Below, one piece after another: positions 7,467 through 15,454 of a stretch of 64,000 nt of DNA. The notes under the pieces are model-generated. The model was not told the origin of the DNA, did no database searches, and saw only the letters and a list, made by a program, of their open reading frames with translations. The stretch is from the NCBI GenBank assembly GCA_035630295.1, contig DASQKY010000053.1, positions 35,649 through 99,648 on the forward strand, read 5' to 3'. This DNA comes from Acidimicrobiales bacterium (GTDB taxonomy: Bacteria; Actinomycetota; Acidimicrobiia; Acidimicrobiales; Iamiaceae). A program made the translations under genes and the position numbers. Each line of letters begins with the position of its first letter. Position 1 is the first letter of the stretch.

Positions 7467-9808
7467 CAGAAGGGTCCTTTCGGTGGGCCGGCGTCCACCA
7501 GGACTCCGGTGACGTCGGTGGCGCTCCGCGGATCGGCACCCTTGGGGTCGACCAGGGTGTCGATGATCCGACGGAGCAGGTAGGTGTTGCGGACAGGCTT
7601 GACCAGCACCGAGTGGATGCCGGCCTCGTGGGCGGCACGGCGCGACACGTTGGGGTCCGAGGTGAGGAGCAGGACGACGGTCTCGGCCCGCGGGTCCTGG
7701 GCCCGCAGGACCTGGCCCAGGCGGACGCCGTCCATGCCGTCGAGCTGGTACTCGATCAGGGCCAGGGCGTAGCGGCCGGTCGTGCGCCCGTAGAGCTCCA
7801 GGGCGTCCTCGCCGGTGGCGGCCTGGTCGACCACGAACCCCCACGAGTGGAGGGTGTGGGCCAGCACGGTGCGGGTGACGGCGTTGCCCTCGACCACCAG
7901 GGCCCGCAGGCCGACGAGGTCCGACAGCCGGGCCTCGACGTCGGGCTGCAGGCCCCCCGGCAGCGGGAAGGTGACCCGGAAGGTGGTGCCGGCCCCCTCC
8001 TCGCTCTCGACGTGGATGGTCCCGCCCAGCAGGACGGTGAGGCGCTTGACGATGGCCAGGCCCAGGCCGGTGCCCCCGTGGGTGCGGGTGGTCGAGCCGT
8101 CGAGCTGGGAGAACGGCTCGAACAGGCGGCTGCGCTCGCCCTCGGGGATGCCGCAGCCGGTGTCGGTGACCTCGAAGGCCACCGAGTCGGGATCGGCCTC
8201 GCCCCGCCGGGCCCGGATCACCACCGTGCCCCGGTCGGTGAACTTCACCGCGTTGGAGGCCAGGTTCAACAGGATCTGGCGGAGCCGCAACGGGTCGCCC
8301 CGGCGGCGGCTGTTGAGGTCGGGGTCGCAGTAGGCGATGACCTCCAGGCCCTTCCGGTGGGCGCTCTCGGCCACGATCATGGCCACCTCGCCCACCAGGT
8401 CCTCGAGGTCGAGGTCGATCTCCTCCAGCTCCAGCTTCTCGGCCTCGATCTTGGAGAAGTCCAGCAGGTCGTTGATGAGGCCCAGGAGCCCCTCGGCCGA
8501 GATGGACACGCCGATGGCCATCTCCCGCTGCTCGGCGTCGAGGTCGGAGTCGAGGAGCAGGCCGGTGAGGCCGATCACCGCGTTCATCGGGGTGCGGATC
8601 TCGTGGCTCACGGTGGCCAGGAAGTGCGACTTGGTGATGGAGGCCTGGATGGCCTCGTCGTGGGCGGTGGACAGCTCGGCGCTGAGCTGGTCGCTCTCCA
8701 GGATCACCACCAGGTGGAGGGCCACGCTGAGGCACAGCACCCCCAGGGCGATCCACACCAGGGCGGGGTCGAGCTGCTGGCCGGTGAGCCGGTAGGCCCC
8801 GGCGCCGGCCAGCACGGCCACCGCCGAGACGCTGGGCACGGCGGTGAGCAGGCGGTTGCGACGGCCGGTGGGGGCCGTGTCGGGCCCGGGGGCCAGGGAC
8901 CGGGCCGCGGCCACGATGACCAGGGCGAAGCCGCCCACCCGGCCCACGTCGTCGTAGCGGATCTCGGCGAAGGGGCTGAGCGGGCTGATGTGGGCGAAGG
9001 CGGCGTCGGCCACGACCACGGCCCCCAGCCCCAGGGCCAGCGGGACCCACCACTGCGACCGGCTCCGGGGCACCCGGGTCGAGGAGGCCAGCAGCACCGA
9101 GACCACCGCGATGTGGAGCAGGGGCTGGGCCAGCAGGACGGTGCGCTCCAGCGGCGGGGTCAGGGCCGAGGACTCGAACGTGGCCCGGAACACCAGCATC
9201 CAGCTGACGAACAAGGTGCAGGACCCGATCATGATGCCCTCGAGGAGGGCCCGGACCCGGGTCACGGGACGGGTCGGCCCGTCCACCAGGAGCAGCACGC
9301 CGGCCAGGGTGCCCAGGGCGGCGGCCAGGCTCCCGACGTCGGCGGAGGAGGCTCCGGCCCCGACCTCGGGACGGGGCGTCCCCTGGAACGACCAGCCGGC
9401 CCGACCCGCGGCCCACAGGCCGGCGCCCAGGGCCAGCAGCCACCAGGCCAGGCGGGCCCGCCCGGTGTGACGCCGGGCGGCCACCACGCAGGCCACCCCG
9501 GCGGCCAGGGCCACCAGCACCTGGGCCACGTCCCGGAGGTCGCGGCCGGTGCTCCAGCGCAGGAGGACGGCCATGAGGACCAGGGCCAGGGCCCCCCGCA
9601 CCGCCATCGAGGGGGTGACCTGGATGCCCTGCGTCTCGTCGAGGATGCGGGTGCGGGCCGACTCGAGGGATCGGGCGGCGTCGTCGAGGGCCACGTCCCG
9701 CCGGTGGCGCGCCGAACGACCCGGCCGCCCCCTCGTCGTGTCGCGGAGGTGTGATCGCCCTCCCATCAGCAGCCCTTCCACCAGATCGGATCCCGGCTGG
9801 ACCCCCAT
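7466..9808 (-). CDS. Membrane hybrid histidine kinase with a pseudo-receiver
   Basis: About 780 residues. After a charged N-terminal stretch there are roughly eight hydrophobic helices (residues about 65-355), a sensor region in the membrane with no known ligand. Next come HisKA ([14 protein letters not shown], with the phospho-His), a full HATPase domain ([25 protein letters not shown]) and a C-terminal receiver. In that receiver the acidic pair is replaced (VVEGNAVTR) and the acceptor position reads LIEY, Glu for Asp, so it probably cannot be phosphorylated. It overlaps the lone receiver gene by ATGA. The start is uncertain; a second ATG lies 14 codons downstream. Confidence 0.9.
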   Translation of the reverse strand: MGVQPGSDLVEGLLMGGRSHLRDTTRGRPGRSARHRRDVALDDAARSLESARTRILDETQGIQVTPSMAVRGALALVLMAVLLRWSTGRDLRDVAQVLVALAAGVACVVAARRHTGRARLAWWLLALGAGLWAAGRAGWSFQGTPRPEVGAGASSADVGSLAAALGTLAGVLLLVDGPTRPVTRVRALLEGIMIGSCTLFVSWMLVFRATFESSALTPPLERTVLLAQPLLHIAVVSVLLASSTRVPRSRSQWWVPLALGLGAVVVADAAFAHISPLSPFAEIRYDDVGRVGGFALVIVAAARSLAPGPDTAPTGRRNRLLTAVPSVSAVAVLAGAGAYRLTGQQLDPALVWIALGVLCLSVALHLVVILESDQLSAELSTAHDEAIQASITKSHFLATVSHEIRTPMNAVIGLTGLLLDSDLDAEQREMAIGVSISAEGLLGLINDLLDFSKIEAEKLELEEIDLDLEDLVGEVAMIVAESAHRKGLEVIAYCDPDLNSRRRGDPLRLRQILLNLASNAVKFTDRGTVVIRARRGEADPDSVAFEVTDTGCGIPEGERSRLFEPFSQLDGSTTRTHGGTGLGLAIVKRLTVLLGGTIHVESEEGAGTTFRVTFPLPGGLQPDVEARLSDLVGLRALVVEGNAVTRTVLAHTLHSWGFVVDQAATGEDALELYGRTTGRYALALIEYQLDGMDGVRLGQVLRAQDPRAETVVLLLTSDPNVSRRAAHEAGIHSVLVKPVRNTYLLRRIIDTLVDPKGADPRSATDVTGVLVDAGPPKGPF

Positions 9809-9897
9809 CGGCCGTGGTCAGGCCGACATGAGCACCGCGCGTGAAGATGTGCCGACCGGCCTACGCAGAGCGGTCGTGACGTTGACAGGGGCTCGGC

Positions 9898-9903
9898 TAG
9901 GGT
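9898..9903 (+). promoter_or_regulatory. Candidate -10 of the FtsK-like/kinase operon
   Basis: TAGGGT, about 60 bases before the first gene of the operon. A GGGAGGGG ribosome site precedes the ATG at 9965. A TTGACA at 9882-9887 is only 10 bases upstream, too close to be its -35. Confidence 0.35.
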
Positions 9904-9964
9904 CCCGGGCAGGGGTCGGTGCCCAGGCACGGAAGGCCCTCACAGTGGCCGATGGGAGGGGTCC

Positions 9965-10561
9965 ATGAGCTACATGTCCTCCGGTGCCGGGTGGTGGCAG
10001 GCCTCGGATGGCAACTGGTACCCCCCGGACGCCTCCGCCGGGTGGTGGCAGGCCTCCGACGGCCGCTGGTACCCGCCCGCGGCGTTCTCCGGCCACCCGC
10101 CCTCCGACACCACGGAGGCCTCCCGCCCGACCGCAGCCACCTCAACGGGCCGCTCCCCCCTCATCCCGCAAGACCCGCCACCCCCGGCTGAGGACGTCGT
10201 GGACCCCGGCAGCCCCACCGGTCGCACCCTGGTGGCCCGAGCCACGGCGGTGGCCGTCCTCGACTGGGCCAGCTCGGTGGCCGAACCGCTGGCCCGCTTC
10301 GCCGCCACCCACGGGAGCGGGGCCGCGGCCGCGGCCCCGCTCCGCCGGCCTGGGGCCGATCCCGCCACCGAGCTGCACCGGGCGCTCGAGGAACTCCGAT
10401 CCGGGGAGAGCACCCTCCTCTCCCTCACCTCCCACCGGGATGCGGTGGCGGCGCGCCTCGCCGACGCCGGCCGGGCCGCACTGGCGCTACAGATCAAGTT
10501 GATCCTGGCCGGTGCCGCCCTGGTCCTGCTCCTCCTCATCCTCCTCGCCCTCCTCGCCTGA
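9965..10561 (+). CDS. Tail-anchored protein with tandem GWWQASDGxWYPP repeats
   Basis: A 198-residue protein, first gene of the operon. Residues 8-21 and 25-38 are two copies of AGWWQASDGxWYPP, with a 17-residue period. Such modules, related to the DUF2510 type, are frequent in actinobacterial membrane proteins and are of unknown function. A Pro/Ser/Thr-rich linker (40-75) and a helical region (about 80-165) follow. The protein ends in one hydrophobic helix (residues about 177-198, LILAGAALVLLLLILLALLA). There is no signal peptide, so the N-terminus probably stays in the cytoplasm. The ATPase gene starts 55 bases later. It may tether the soluble ATPase to the membrane, but this is inference. 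Confidence 0.75.
   Translation: MSYMSSGAGWWQASDGNWYPPDASAGWWQASDGRWYPPAAFSGHPPSDTTEASRPTAATSTGRSPLIPQDPPPPAEDVVDPGSPTGRTLVARATAVAVLDWASSVAEPLARFAATHGSGAAAAAPLRRPGADPATELHRALEELRSGESTLLSLTSHRDAVAARLADAGRAALALQIKLILAGAALVLLLLILLALLA
9986..10078 (+). repeat. Tandem 51-bp coding repeat (two copies)
   Basis: Two in-frame copies, 9986-10027 and 10037-10078, encode the GWW modules. They are near-identical at the protein level but differ at several silent third positions, so the duplication is not brand new. Confidence 0.8.
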
Positions 10562-10616
10562 TCGGCGGGGCGCCACCGGCGCCGCTCACCGCCCCGACCC
10601 CCTAGGAGCACCGCCC

Positions 10617-13532
10617 ATGGGCAAGGCCGACCACCTCCGCGCCGACCTGGCCTCGATCGAGGACCGCCTGGTGGCGCAGCGCCGCCACCTCGGGGGCCTG
10701 GTGGCGGTGGCCACCGAGGCCCAGGCCGCGGTGGTCGGTGCCGCCCGGAGCGCCGTCGAGGAGGCGGACCGGCACCTGGCCCACCTCGAGAGCGCGCTCT
10801 CGCCCCCCCACGCCCTGGCCTGGGACCACGAGGCCTGGTCCCGGTGGGACCGGTCCCAGGGCGAAGGCGACCGCGGCCGCCTCCGGGTCGGCGCCCACCT
10901 CGACCGGCGCTCGGGCCATGACCTCCACGTGGCCGACACCGTGGGCCTGGTGGGATCGGGCCGCTCCCTGCTCATCACCAGCCGCGGCCCCGAGCAGGCG
11001 GCTCAGGCCGAGGCCCTGCTCCAGTCCCTGGTGGCCCGCCTGGCGCTCGCCTTTCGCGAAGGCGCCTCCTTCGTGCTCCTCGAGCCGGCCCACAGCGGCG
11101 GGCCCCTGGTGCGCATGGCCAAGGCCCTCCTGACGGCCAAGACGGCCAGCAGCCGGGACCAGGTGCGGGTCGCCCTGGAGGAGGTCACCGCCCGCATCGA
11201 GCGCATCGGCACCGAGCACCTCTCGTCGACCCGGCCCACCTTCGAGGACCTGCCCGAACGGGAGCAGCTCGACATCGGCCTGCAGTTCGTGGTGGCCAGC
11301 GAGTTCCCCAGCCGCCTCAGCGAGCGGGAGATCGAGGCCCTGGACGTGGCGGCCAACGACGGGCCCGAGAAGGGCACCTACGTCATCGTCCACTGGCACC
11401 TCGACGAGGAGCTGCCCATCACGGTGCGCCGGGCCCCGTTCACCGCCTCGACGCGCATCGACGTCGGGGCCCGGCAGGGCACCCTCGCCGGGGCGGCCGA
11501 GACCACCACCCGGTTCGACGCGGTGGGCGCCGAGGTCGAGGCGCACCTCCACGGGATCGAGCGGACGGCGCCGGCCTCCCGGGCCGTCACCTGGGGCGAG
11601 GCGGTCGGGGTCCAGGCCGACCAGATCTGGGCCGGTGACGCCAGCCGTGGCATCACCACGCCCCTGGCCGTGGGGGGCGCGGGCGACGACACCATCTCCG
11701 TCACCTTCGGCACGGACGCCGACGGCGAAGCAGTCAGCCACGGCGTGGTGGCCGGCCAGACCGGCAAGGGCAAGTCGCGCCTCCTCCACGCCCTCCTCTG
11801 CGGCCTCGCCGTCCGCTACTCGCCCGAGGAGGTGGGCTTCTACCTCATCGACGGCAAGAGCGGCCTGGAGTTCGAGGCCTACCGCGGCCTGCCCCACGCC
11901 CGCGTGGTGTCCCTCCACACCGCTCCGGCTCTGGCCCGCAGCGTGCTCTCGGAGCTGGAGGTGGAGATGGGCCGGCGGGCCAAGCTCTTCACCGACGCCG
12001 GCGTCAACGACCTCGCCAACTACCGGGCCGGGGGAGGTCCGGAGCGGCGCCTGCCCCGGATCCTGTGCGCCATCGACGAGTTCCAGGAGGTGTTCCAGGA
12101 GGGCGGCGAGGACGAGGGCATGCGCCTCCTCAGCCTCATCACCGCCCAGGGCCGGGCCTACGGCATCCACCTCCTGGTGGCGTCGCAGAGCTTCCAGCCG
12201 TCGGGCCTGCGCAACCCGGGGAAGTTCTACGGCAACGTGGCCCTGCGCATGGCCCTGCCCCTCGACCGGGCCGAGCTGGAGGCCGTGGACCTCTTCGGCG
12301 GTGCCGCCGGGCGCAAGCTGGTCATCGACACCTGCACCACCGGTGGCCGGGTGGTGATCAACGATCGGAGCGGCCGCGGCAGCCACAACCGCCCCGGGCG
12401 CGTGGCCTTCATCACCGACGACGAGGTCACCGCCCTGGTCGCCACCCTGGCCCAACGGGCCGAGGACGGCGGGCGGTACCGCCCGCCGGTGGTGTTCCAC
12501 GGTGGGCAGGCACCGAGCCTGCGTGACCACCCGATGGCGGTGCGCGCCCAGGGTGCGACGACGTGGCCGAGCGAGGAGCAGCTCACCACCATGGCCCGGC
12601 GCCCCTGCTCGGCCGGGGGCCTCGGGCACGACCGCTGGCAGGCCGGCGAGCGACCGGTCCTGGCCGCCCTGGGCCGGGCCCTCGACGTCCACGGGCAGAC
12701 CAGCGCCATGCTGCGCCGGGCCGCGGCCGAGAACGTGCTGCTGGTGGGGTCGAGCGAACCGGAGCGCGTCGGCATGCTGCTGGGCGCCCTCACGGTCATG
12801 GCCATGGTCCACCCCCCCTCGCGGTTGGAGCTGGCCGTGCTCGATCGGAGCTTCCCCGGCTCGGACCACAGCTCCCTGCTGACCGATGTGGTGGCCCGCC
12901 TGGCCCACGGCCGTCACCCGACCCGGGTGGTGGGGCCCACCGGGGGCGGGGCACCCGGGGACCCCATCGAAGACAGCGCCGCGGCCCAGGCCGCCTTGGT
13001 CGAGTCGGTGGCGGCCGAGGTCGAGCGCCGGCGGGCGTTGCCGGAGGTCGAGGTGGCCCAGCTCCCCAGCCTGGTGTTCGTCGGCCACGACCTCGACCGC
13101 TGCGACGCCCTGCGCCAGGTCGAGGACGCCTACGGCTCGTCGGAGAGCGAGCTCGGGGCTCGGCTCTCGCTCGTGTTCGGCAAGGGCCCGCCGGTGGGCG
13201 TGCACTCGCTGTGCAGCTTCGCCTACGTGGGCGCGGTGACCGCGGTGGTCGGCACCTCCGGCCTCAACCAGGCCTTCCGCCATCGCGTCGCCCTGCAGAT
13301 GTCCGACGACGAGTCCTTCGAGCTGCTGCGGTCCAGCGCAGCCAGCAAGCTGCCCTCGGCGGCCGGCGAGATCGGGGCCCGCCAGGCGGTGACCGCCCTG
13401 TACCTCGATCGGCAGTCCAACGTGGCCATGCCCTTCAAGCCCTACACCGCCTTCGCCGTCGACGGGACGGGCTCGATCGTCGACGACGTCACCGCCGTGA
13501 CCGAGCAGCTCGCCCGGTGGGGGACGGCCTGA
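10617..13532 (+). CDS. FtsK/EccC-like ATPase without membrane segments
   Basis: A 971-residue protein. Residues 1-70 are coiled coil. The main ATPase domain has Walker A GQTGKGKS (380-387), Walker B ILCAIDEF (Asp487, Glu488) and a following HLLVASQSF strand, the FtsK/SpoIIIE/EccC pattern. Residues about 680-960 look like a second P-loop fold with a degenerate Walker A (LLVGSSEPERVGML), as in EccC/EssC proteins that carry inactive copies. No transmembrane helix or DNA-binding gamma domain is seen. The ATG at 10617 has AGGAG 8 bases upstream. It probably pumps or remodels a protein or DNA substrate for the operon's helical proteins. Close to certain as an ATPase, unknown as to substrate. Confidence 0.85.
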   Translation: MGKADHLRADLASIEDRLVAQRRHLGGLVAVATEAQAAVVGAARSAVEEADRHLAHLESALSPPHALAWDHEAWSRWDRSQGEGDRGRLRVGAHLDRRSGHDLHVADTVGLVGSGRSLLITSRGPEQAAQAEALLQSLVARLALAFREGASFVLLEPAHSGGPLVRMAKALLTAKTASSRDQVRVALEEVTARIERIGTEHLSSTRPTFEDLPEREQLDIGLQFVVASEFPSRLSEREIEALDVAANDGPEKGTYVIVHWHLDEELPITVRRAPFTASTRIDVGARQGTLAGAAETTTRFDAVGAEVEAHLHGIERTAPASRAVTWGEAVGVQADQIWAGDASRGITTPLAVGGAGDDTISVTFGTDADGEAVSHGVVAGQTGKGKSRLLHALLCGLAVRYSPEEVGFYLIDGKSGLEFEAYRGLPHARVVSLHTAPALARSVLSELEVEMGRRAKLFTDAGVNDLANYRAGGGPERRLPRILCAIDEFQEVFQEGGEDEGMRLLSLITAQGRAYGIHLLVASQSFQPSGLRNPGKFYGNVALRMALPLDRAELEAVDLFGGAAGRKLVIDTCTTGGRVVINDRSGRGSHNRPGRVAFITDDEVTALVATLAQRAEDGGRYRPPVVFHGGQAPSLRDHPMAVRAQGATTWPSEEQLTTMARRPCSAGGLGHDRWQAGERPVLAALGRALDVHGQTSAMLRRAAAENVLLVGSSEPERVGMLLGALTVMAMVHPPSRLELAVLDRSFPGSDHSSLLTDVVARLAHGRHPTRVVGPTGGGAPGDPIEDSAAAQAALVESVAAEVERRRALPEVEVAQLPSLVFVGHDLDRCDALRQVEDAYGSSESELGARLSLVFGKGPPVGVHSLCSFAYVGAVTAVVGTSGLNQAFRHRVALQMSDDESFELLRSSAASKLPSAAGEIGARQAVTALYLDRQSNVAMPFKPYTAFAVDGTGSIVDDVTAVTEQLARWGTA

Positions 13533-13533
13533 C

Positions 13534-13800
13534 GTGGACGACCAGTTGGAGGCGCTGCGCCGCTTCGACCACGAGCTCCGGGACTTCAACGATGAGCTGC
13601 GGCGGGCCCTGGCCGACCTCGACCGCCGCTACCAGGGGACCGTGACGGTGTGGGACGACTCCGTGCGCCGGACCCTCGGCGCCCGCATCGAGGAGGCTCG
13701 TGGCCCGGTGGACCACTACCTGCGCCACGACGCAGAGGCGTTCGAGCGGTTCATCACCGAGCGCATCAGGCGCCTCCACAGGTACCTCCATGGCCGTTGA
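13534..13800 (+). CDS. Small helical protein with a VWDDSxxR motif
   Basis: An 88-residue protein predicted as helices with a short turn. The centre reads TVTVWDDSVRRTLGARIEEA, and a very similar VWRDSAAREVSAR occurs in the gene at 15050, so the two small proteins may share a domain. Size and helical-hairpin look recall WXG100-type partners of EccC ATPases, but the W-x-G turn itself is absent. The GTG start is one base after the stop of the ATPase gene and the end overlaps the next gene by 11 bases, so translation is coupled. No signal peptide. Confidence 0.75.
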   Translation: MDDQLEALRRFDHELRDFNDELRRALADLDRRYQGTVTVWDDSVRRTLGARIEEARGPVDHYLRHDAEAFERFITERIRRLHRYLHGR

Positions 13801-14053
13801 CGAGGAGCACCTGCTGCGGGTGCTGGTCGAGTTCCGCGACGATCTCGCTCGCCACCGCCTCCGGCTCGCCGGCCAGGTGGACGGGATGGAACGGGCCTAC
13901 TCGATGCTGGGGGAGGCGGTGGCCGGGCGGGCCGCCGACGAGCTCCTCCAGCGGTCACGGCGCAGCCGCGAGGCCTTCGGGGCCTACGACGAGGCGGTGC
14001 GCGCCATCACCCTGGTGCTGAGCGATCGCATCGCCGCCCTGCAGGGAGCCTGA
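13790..14053 (+). CDS. Small WXG100-like helical hairpin protein
   Basis: An 87-residue, all-helical protein. The turn region MLGEAVAGRAADELLQRSRR resembles the WXG100 superfamily pattern, where a turn with Gly is followed by an alanine-rich second helix, but the central Trp is missing. The ATG overlaps the upstream gene by 11 bases. A longer open frame upstream has Ser/Thr-rich shadow composition and was not used. With the neighbouring 88-residue gene it makes a pair, as WXG100 proteins often do beside EccC-like ATPases. Relation to that superfamily is inference from pattern only. Confidence 0.72.
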   Translation: MAVDEEHLLRVLVEFRDDLARHRLRLAGQVDGMERAYSMLGEAVAGRAADELLQRSRRSREAFGAYDEAVRAITLVLSDRIAALQGA

Positions 14054-14055
14054 CC

Positions 14056-15042
14056 GTGGCGCTCGACCCGGCCCACGTCCTGCGCTTCCTCGAGAGCCTG
14101 GAGGGGGAGATGCAGCAGTGGGCCCGGACCTCCCACCAGCTGGTGGCGGCCGCGGAGCGGGACCAGCTCCACACCGCCGAGGGGGTGGCCGTCACCCGCG
14201 CCCAAGCCCGATCCTGGGGGGACCGCCTGGAGGAGGATGCCGACGCCGTGGGCCAAGGGGTGGCCACGGCCGCCTCGGTCGAAGCGGGGGCGGCCACCGC
14301 CAGCCAGCACGCCGCCCGCGGGGCCGTGGAGGCCGCTGCCGCCCTGGCCGACGCCGAGCGGGCCGAGAGCGAGGCCGAGGCCCGACGAGCGCAGGTCGAG
14401 CAGCAGCTGAACCACGCCCGAGCGGAGCTGCAGGCGGCGTGGGTCGAGCATGGTGCCGCCCAGGCCTGGCTGGGCCGAGCGCAGGTCGACCTGGCCGCGG
14501 CCCAGGCCGCGCTCAATGCCTGCCTGCGGGGCCCCCGGGGACCCCAGGGGCAGTTGCCCAACTGCTCCGGTCCCGCCCGCCGGGCGGCCACGGCCGAGGA
14601 CGAGGTGGCCCAGGCCCACGGGGCGCTGGCCCGCGCCGTGGCCCGGGTGGAGCGAGCCCAGCAGCAGGTGGCCCACCTGGAACGGGTCCTCGCCGAGGTG
14701 GTCGGGGCCGTCGACGTGGCCCGCGACAGCGTGGCCACCGCCTGCCGGGCGGTCGTCCTGGCCGGGGAGGCCACCTCCTGGGCCCACACCGCCCACCAGG
14801 AGGCCGAGTCGGCCAGCCGGTGCGCCCGCCACGCCTCGGAGGCACTGGAGGGCGAGCGAGCGGCCGTGGCTGCGCTCTCCCTCCAGGCCGCCGCCGCCAC
14901 CGAGGCCGTCGAGGACGCCGAGGTCGAGGGTCGCCGCGGGCGGGAGGCCCAGCGTCGCGCCATCGACCGCCTCCGGGGGGCGGGCTCCGAGCTGCGCGAC
15001 CGCATGGACGCCCTCCGGGCCTACGACACCCCCGACCTCTGA
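14056..15042 (+). CDS. Long alanine-rich coiled-coil protein
   Basis: A 328-residue protein, nearly all helix, very rich in Ala, Glu, Arg and Gln. Two long coiled-coil arms (about 85-155 and 170-310) are separated by a Gly/Pro turn, ACLRGPRGPQGQLPNCSG, with a Cys at each end that could form a disulphide or bind metal. This gives a hairpin-like rod. No signal peptide or membrane segment is present. The GTG start lies two bases after the previous stop. It could be a structural filament, a scaffold or a secreted substrate of the FtsK-like ATPase; the sequence does not decide. Confidence 0.78.
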   Translation: MALDPAHVLRFLESLEGEMQQWARTSHQLVAAAERDQLHTAEGVAVTRAQARSWGDRLEEDADAVGQGVATAASVEAGAATASQHAARGAVEAAAALADAERAESEAEARRAQVEQQLNHARAELQAAWVEHGAAQAWLGRAQVDLAAAQAALNACLRGPRGPQGQLPNCSGPARRAATAEDEVAQAHGALARAVARVERAQQQVAHLERVLAEVVGAVDVARDSVATACRAVVLAGEATSWAHTAHQEAESASRCARHASEALEGERAAVAALSLQAAAATEAVEDAEVEGRRGREAQRRAIDRLRGAGSELRDRMDALRAYDTPDL

Positions 15043-15049
15043 GGCCGAC

Positions 15050-15454
15050 GTGGACGACGAGCTCTGGAGCGCCGACCGCCAGACCGAGCGACTGCGCGCC
15101 CTCCGATCCGAGGGGACGTCGGTCTGGCGGGACTCGGCCGCCCGGGAGGTCTCCGCTCGCTGGCTCGACCCCCATGACGACCTCGCCGGCCAGTTCGTCG
15201 CCGCCTCGCGCCACCAGGCCGATGGCCTAGCCGTCGCCCACCGGGCCCAGCTCGAGGCCGAAGCTCAGGCTCAAGTGGCGGCGGCCCGGGCGGGGGACAC
15301 CGCGGCCTGGCTGCAGGAGCTAGGGGACAGCGCAGAGCGGGCCCAGGCCGCCTGTGCCGAGGCCGACGGCGCCGCCAACCGCTCGTCCCTGGCCACCGCC
15401 CTGGCCCGGGACGAGACGGCCCGGGCCCGCACGATCCTGAGCAGCGCCCGGTGA
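15050..15454 (+). CDS. Helical protein with a VWRDSxxR motif
   Basis: A 134-residue helical protein. Residues 24-36 read SVWRDSAAREVSA, matching the VWDDSVRR motif in the 88-residue protein of the same operon. Residues 45-130 form an Ala/Gln/Glu-rich coiled coil. The GTG start at 15050 is 7 bases after the preceding stop; its TGA overlaps the kinase GTG (GTGA). No signal peptide or membrane helix. It may pair with the other helical proteins of the operon. No family recognised. Confidence 0.72.
   Translation: MDDELWSADRQTERLRALRSEGTSVWRDSAAREVSARWLDPHDDLAGQFVAASRHQADGLAVAHRAQLEAEAQAQVAAARAGDTAAWLQELGDSAERAQAACAEADGAANRSSLATALARDETARARTILSSAR

Noticed and set aside
9882-9903. TTGACA with TAGGGT before the FtsK-like operon as a full promoter
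   Set aside because: The spacer is 10 bases, far below the 16-19 needed. Only the -10 was kept as a weak candidate.
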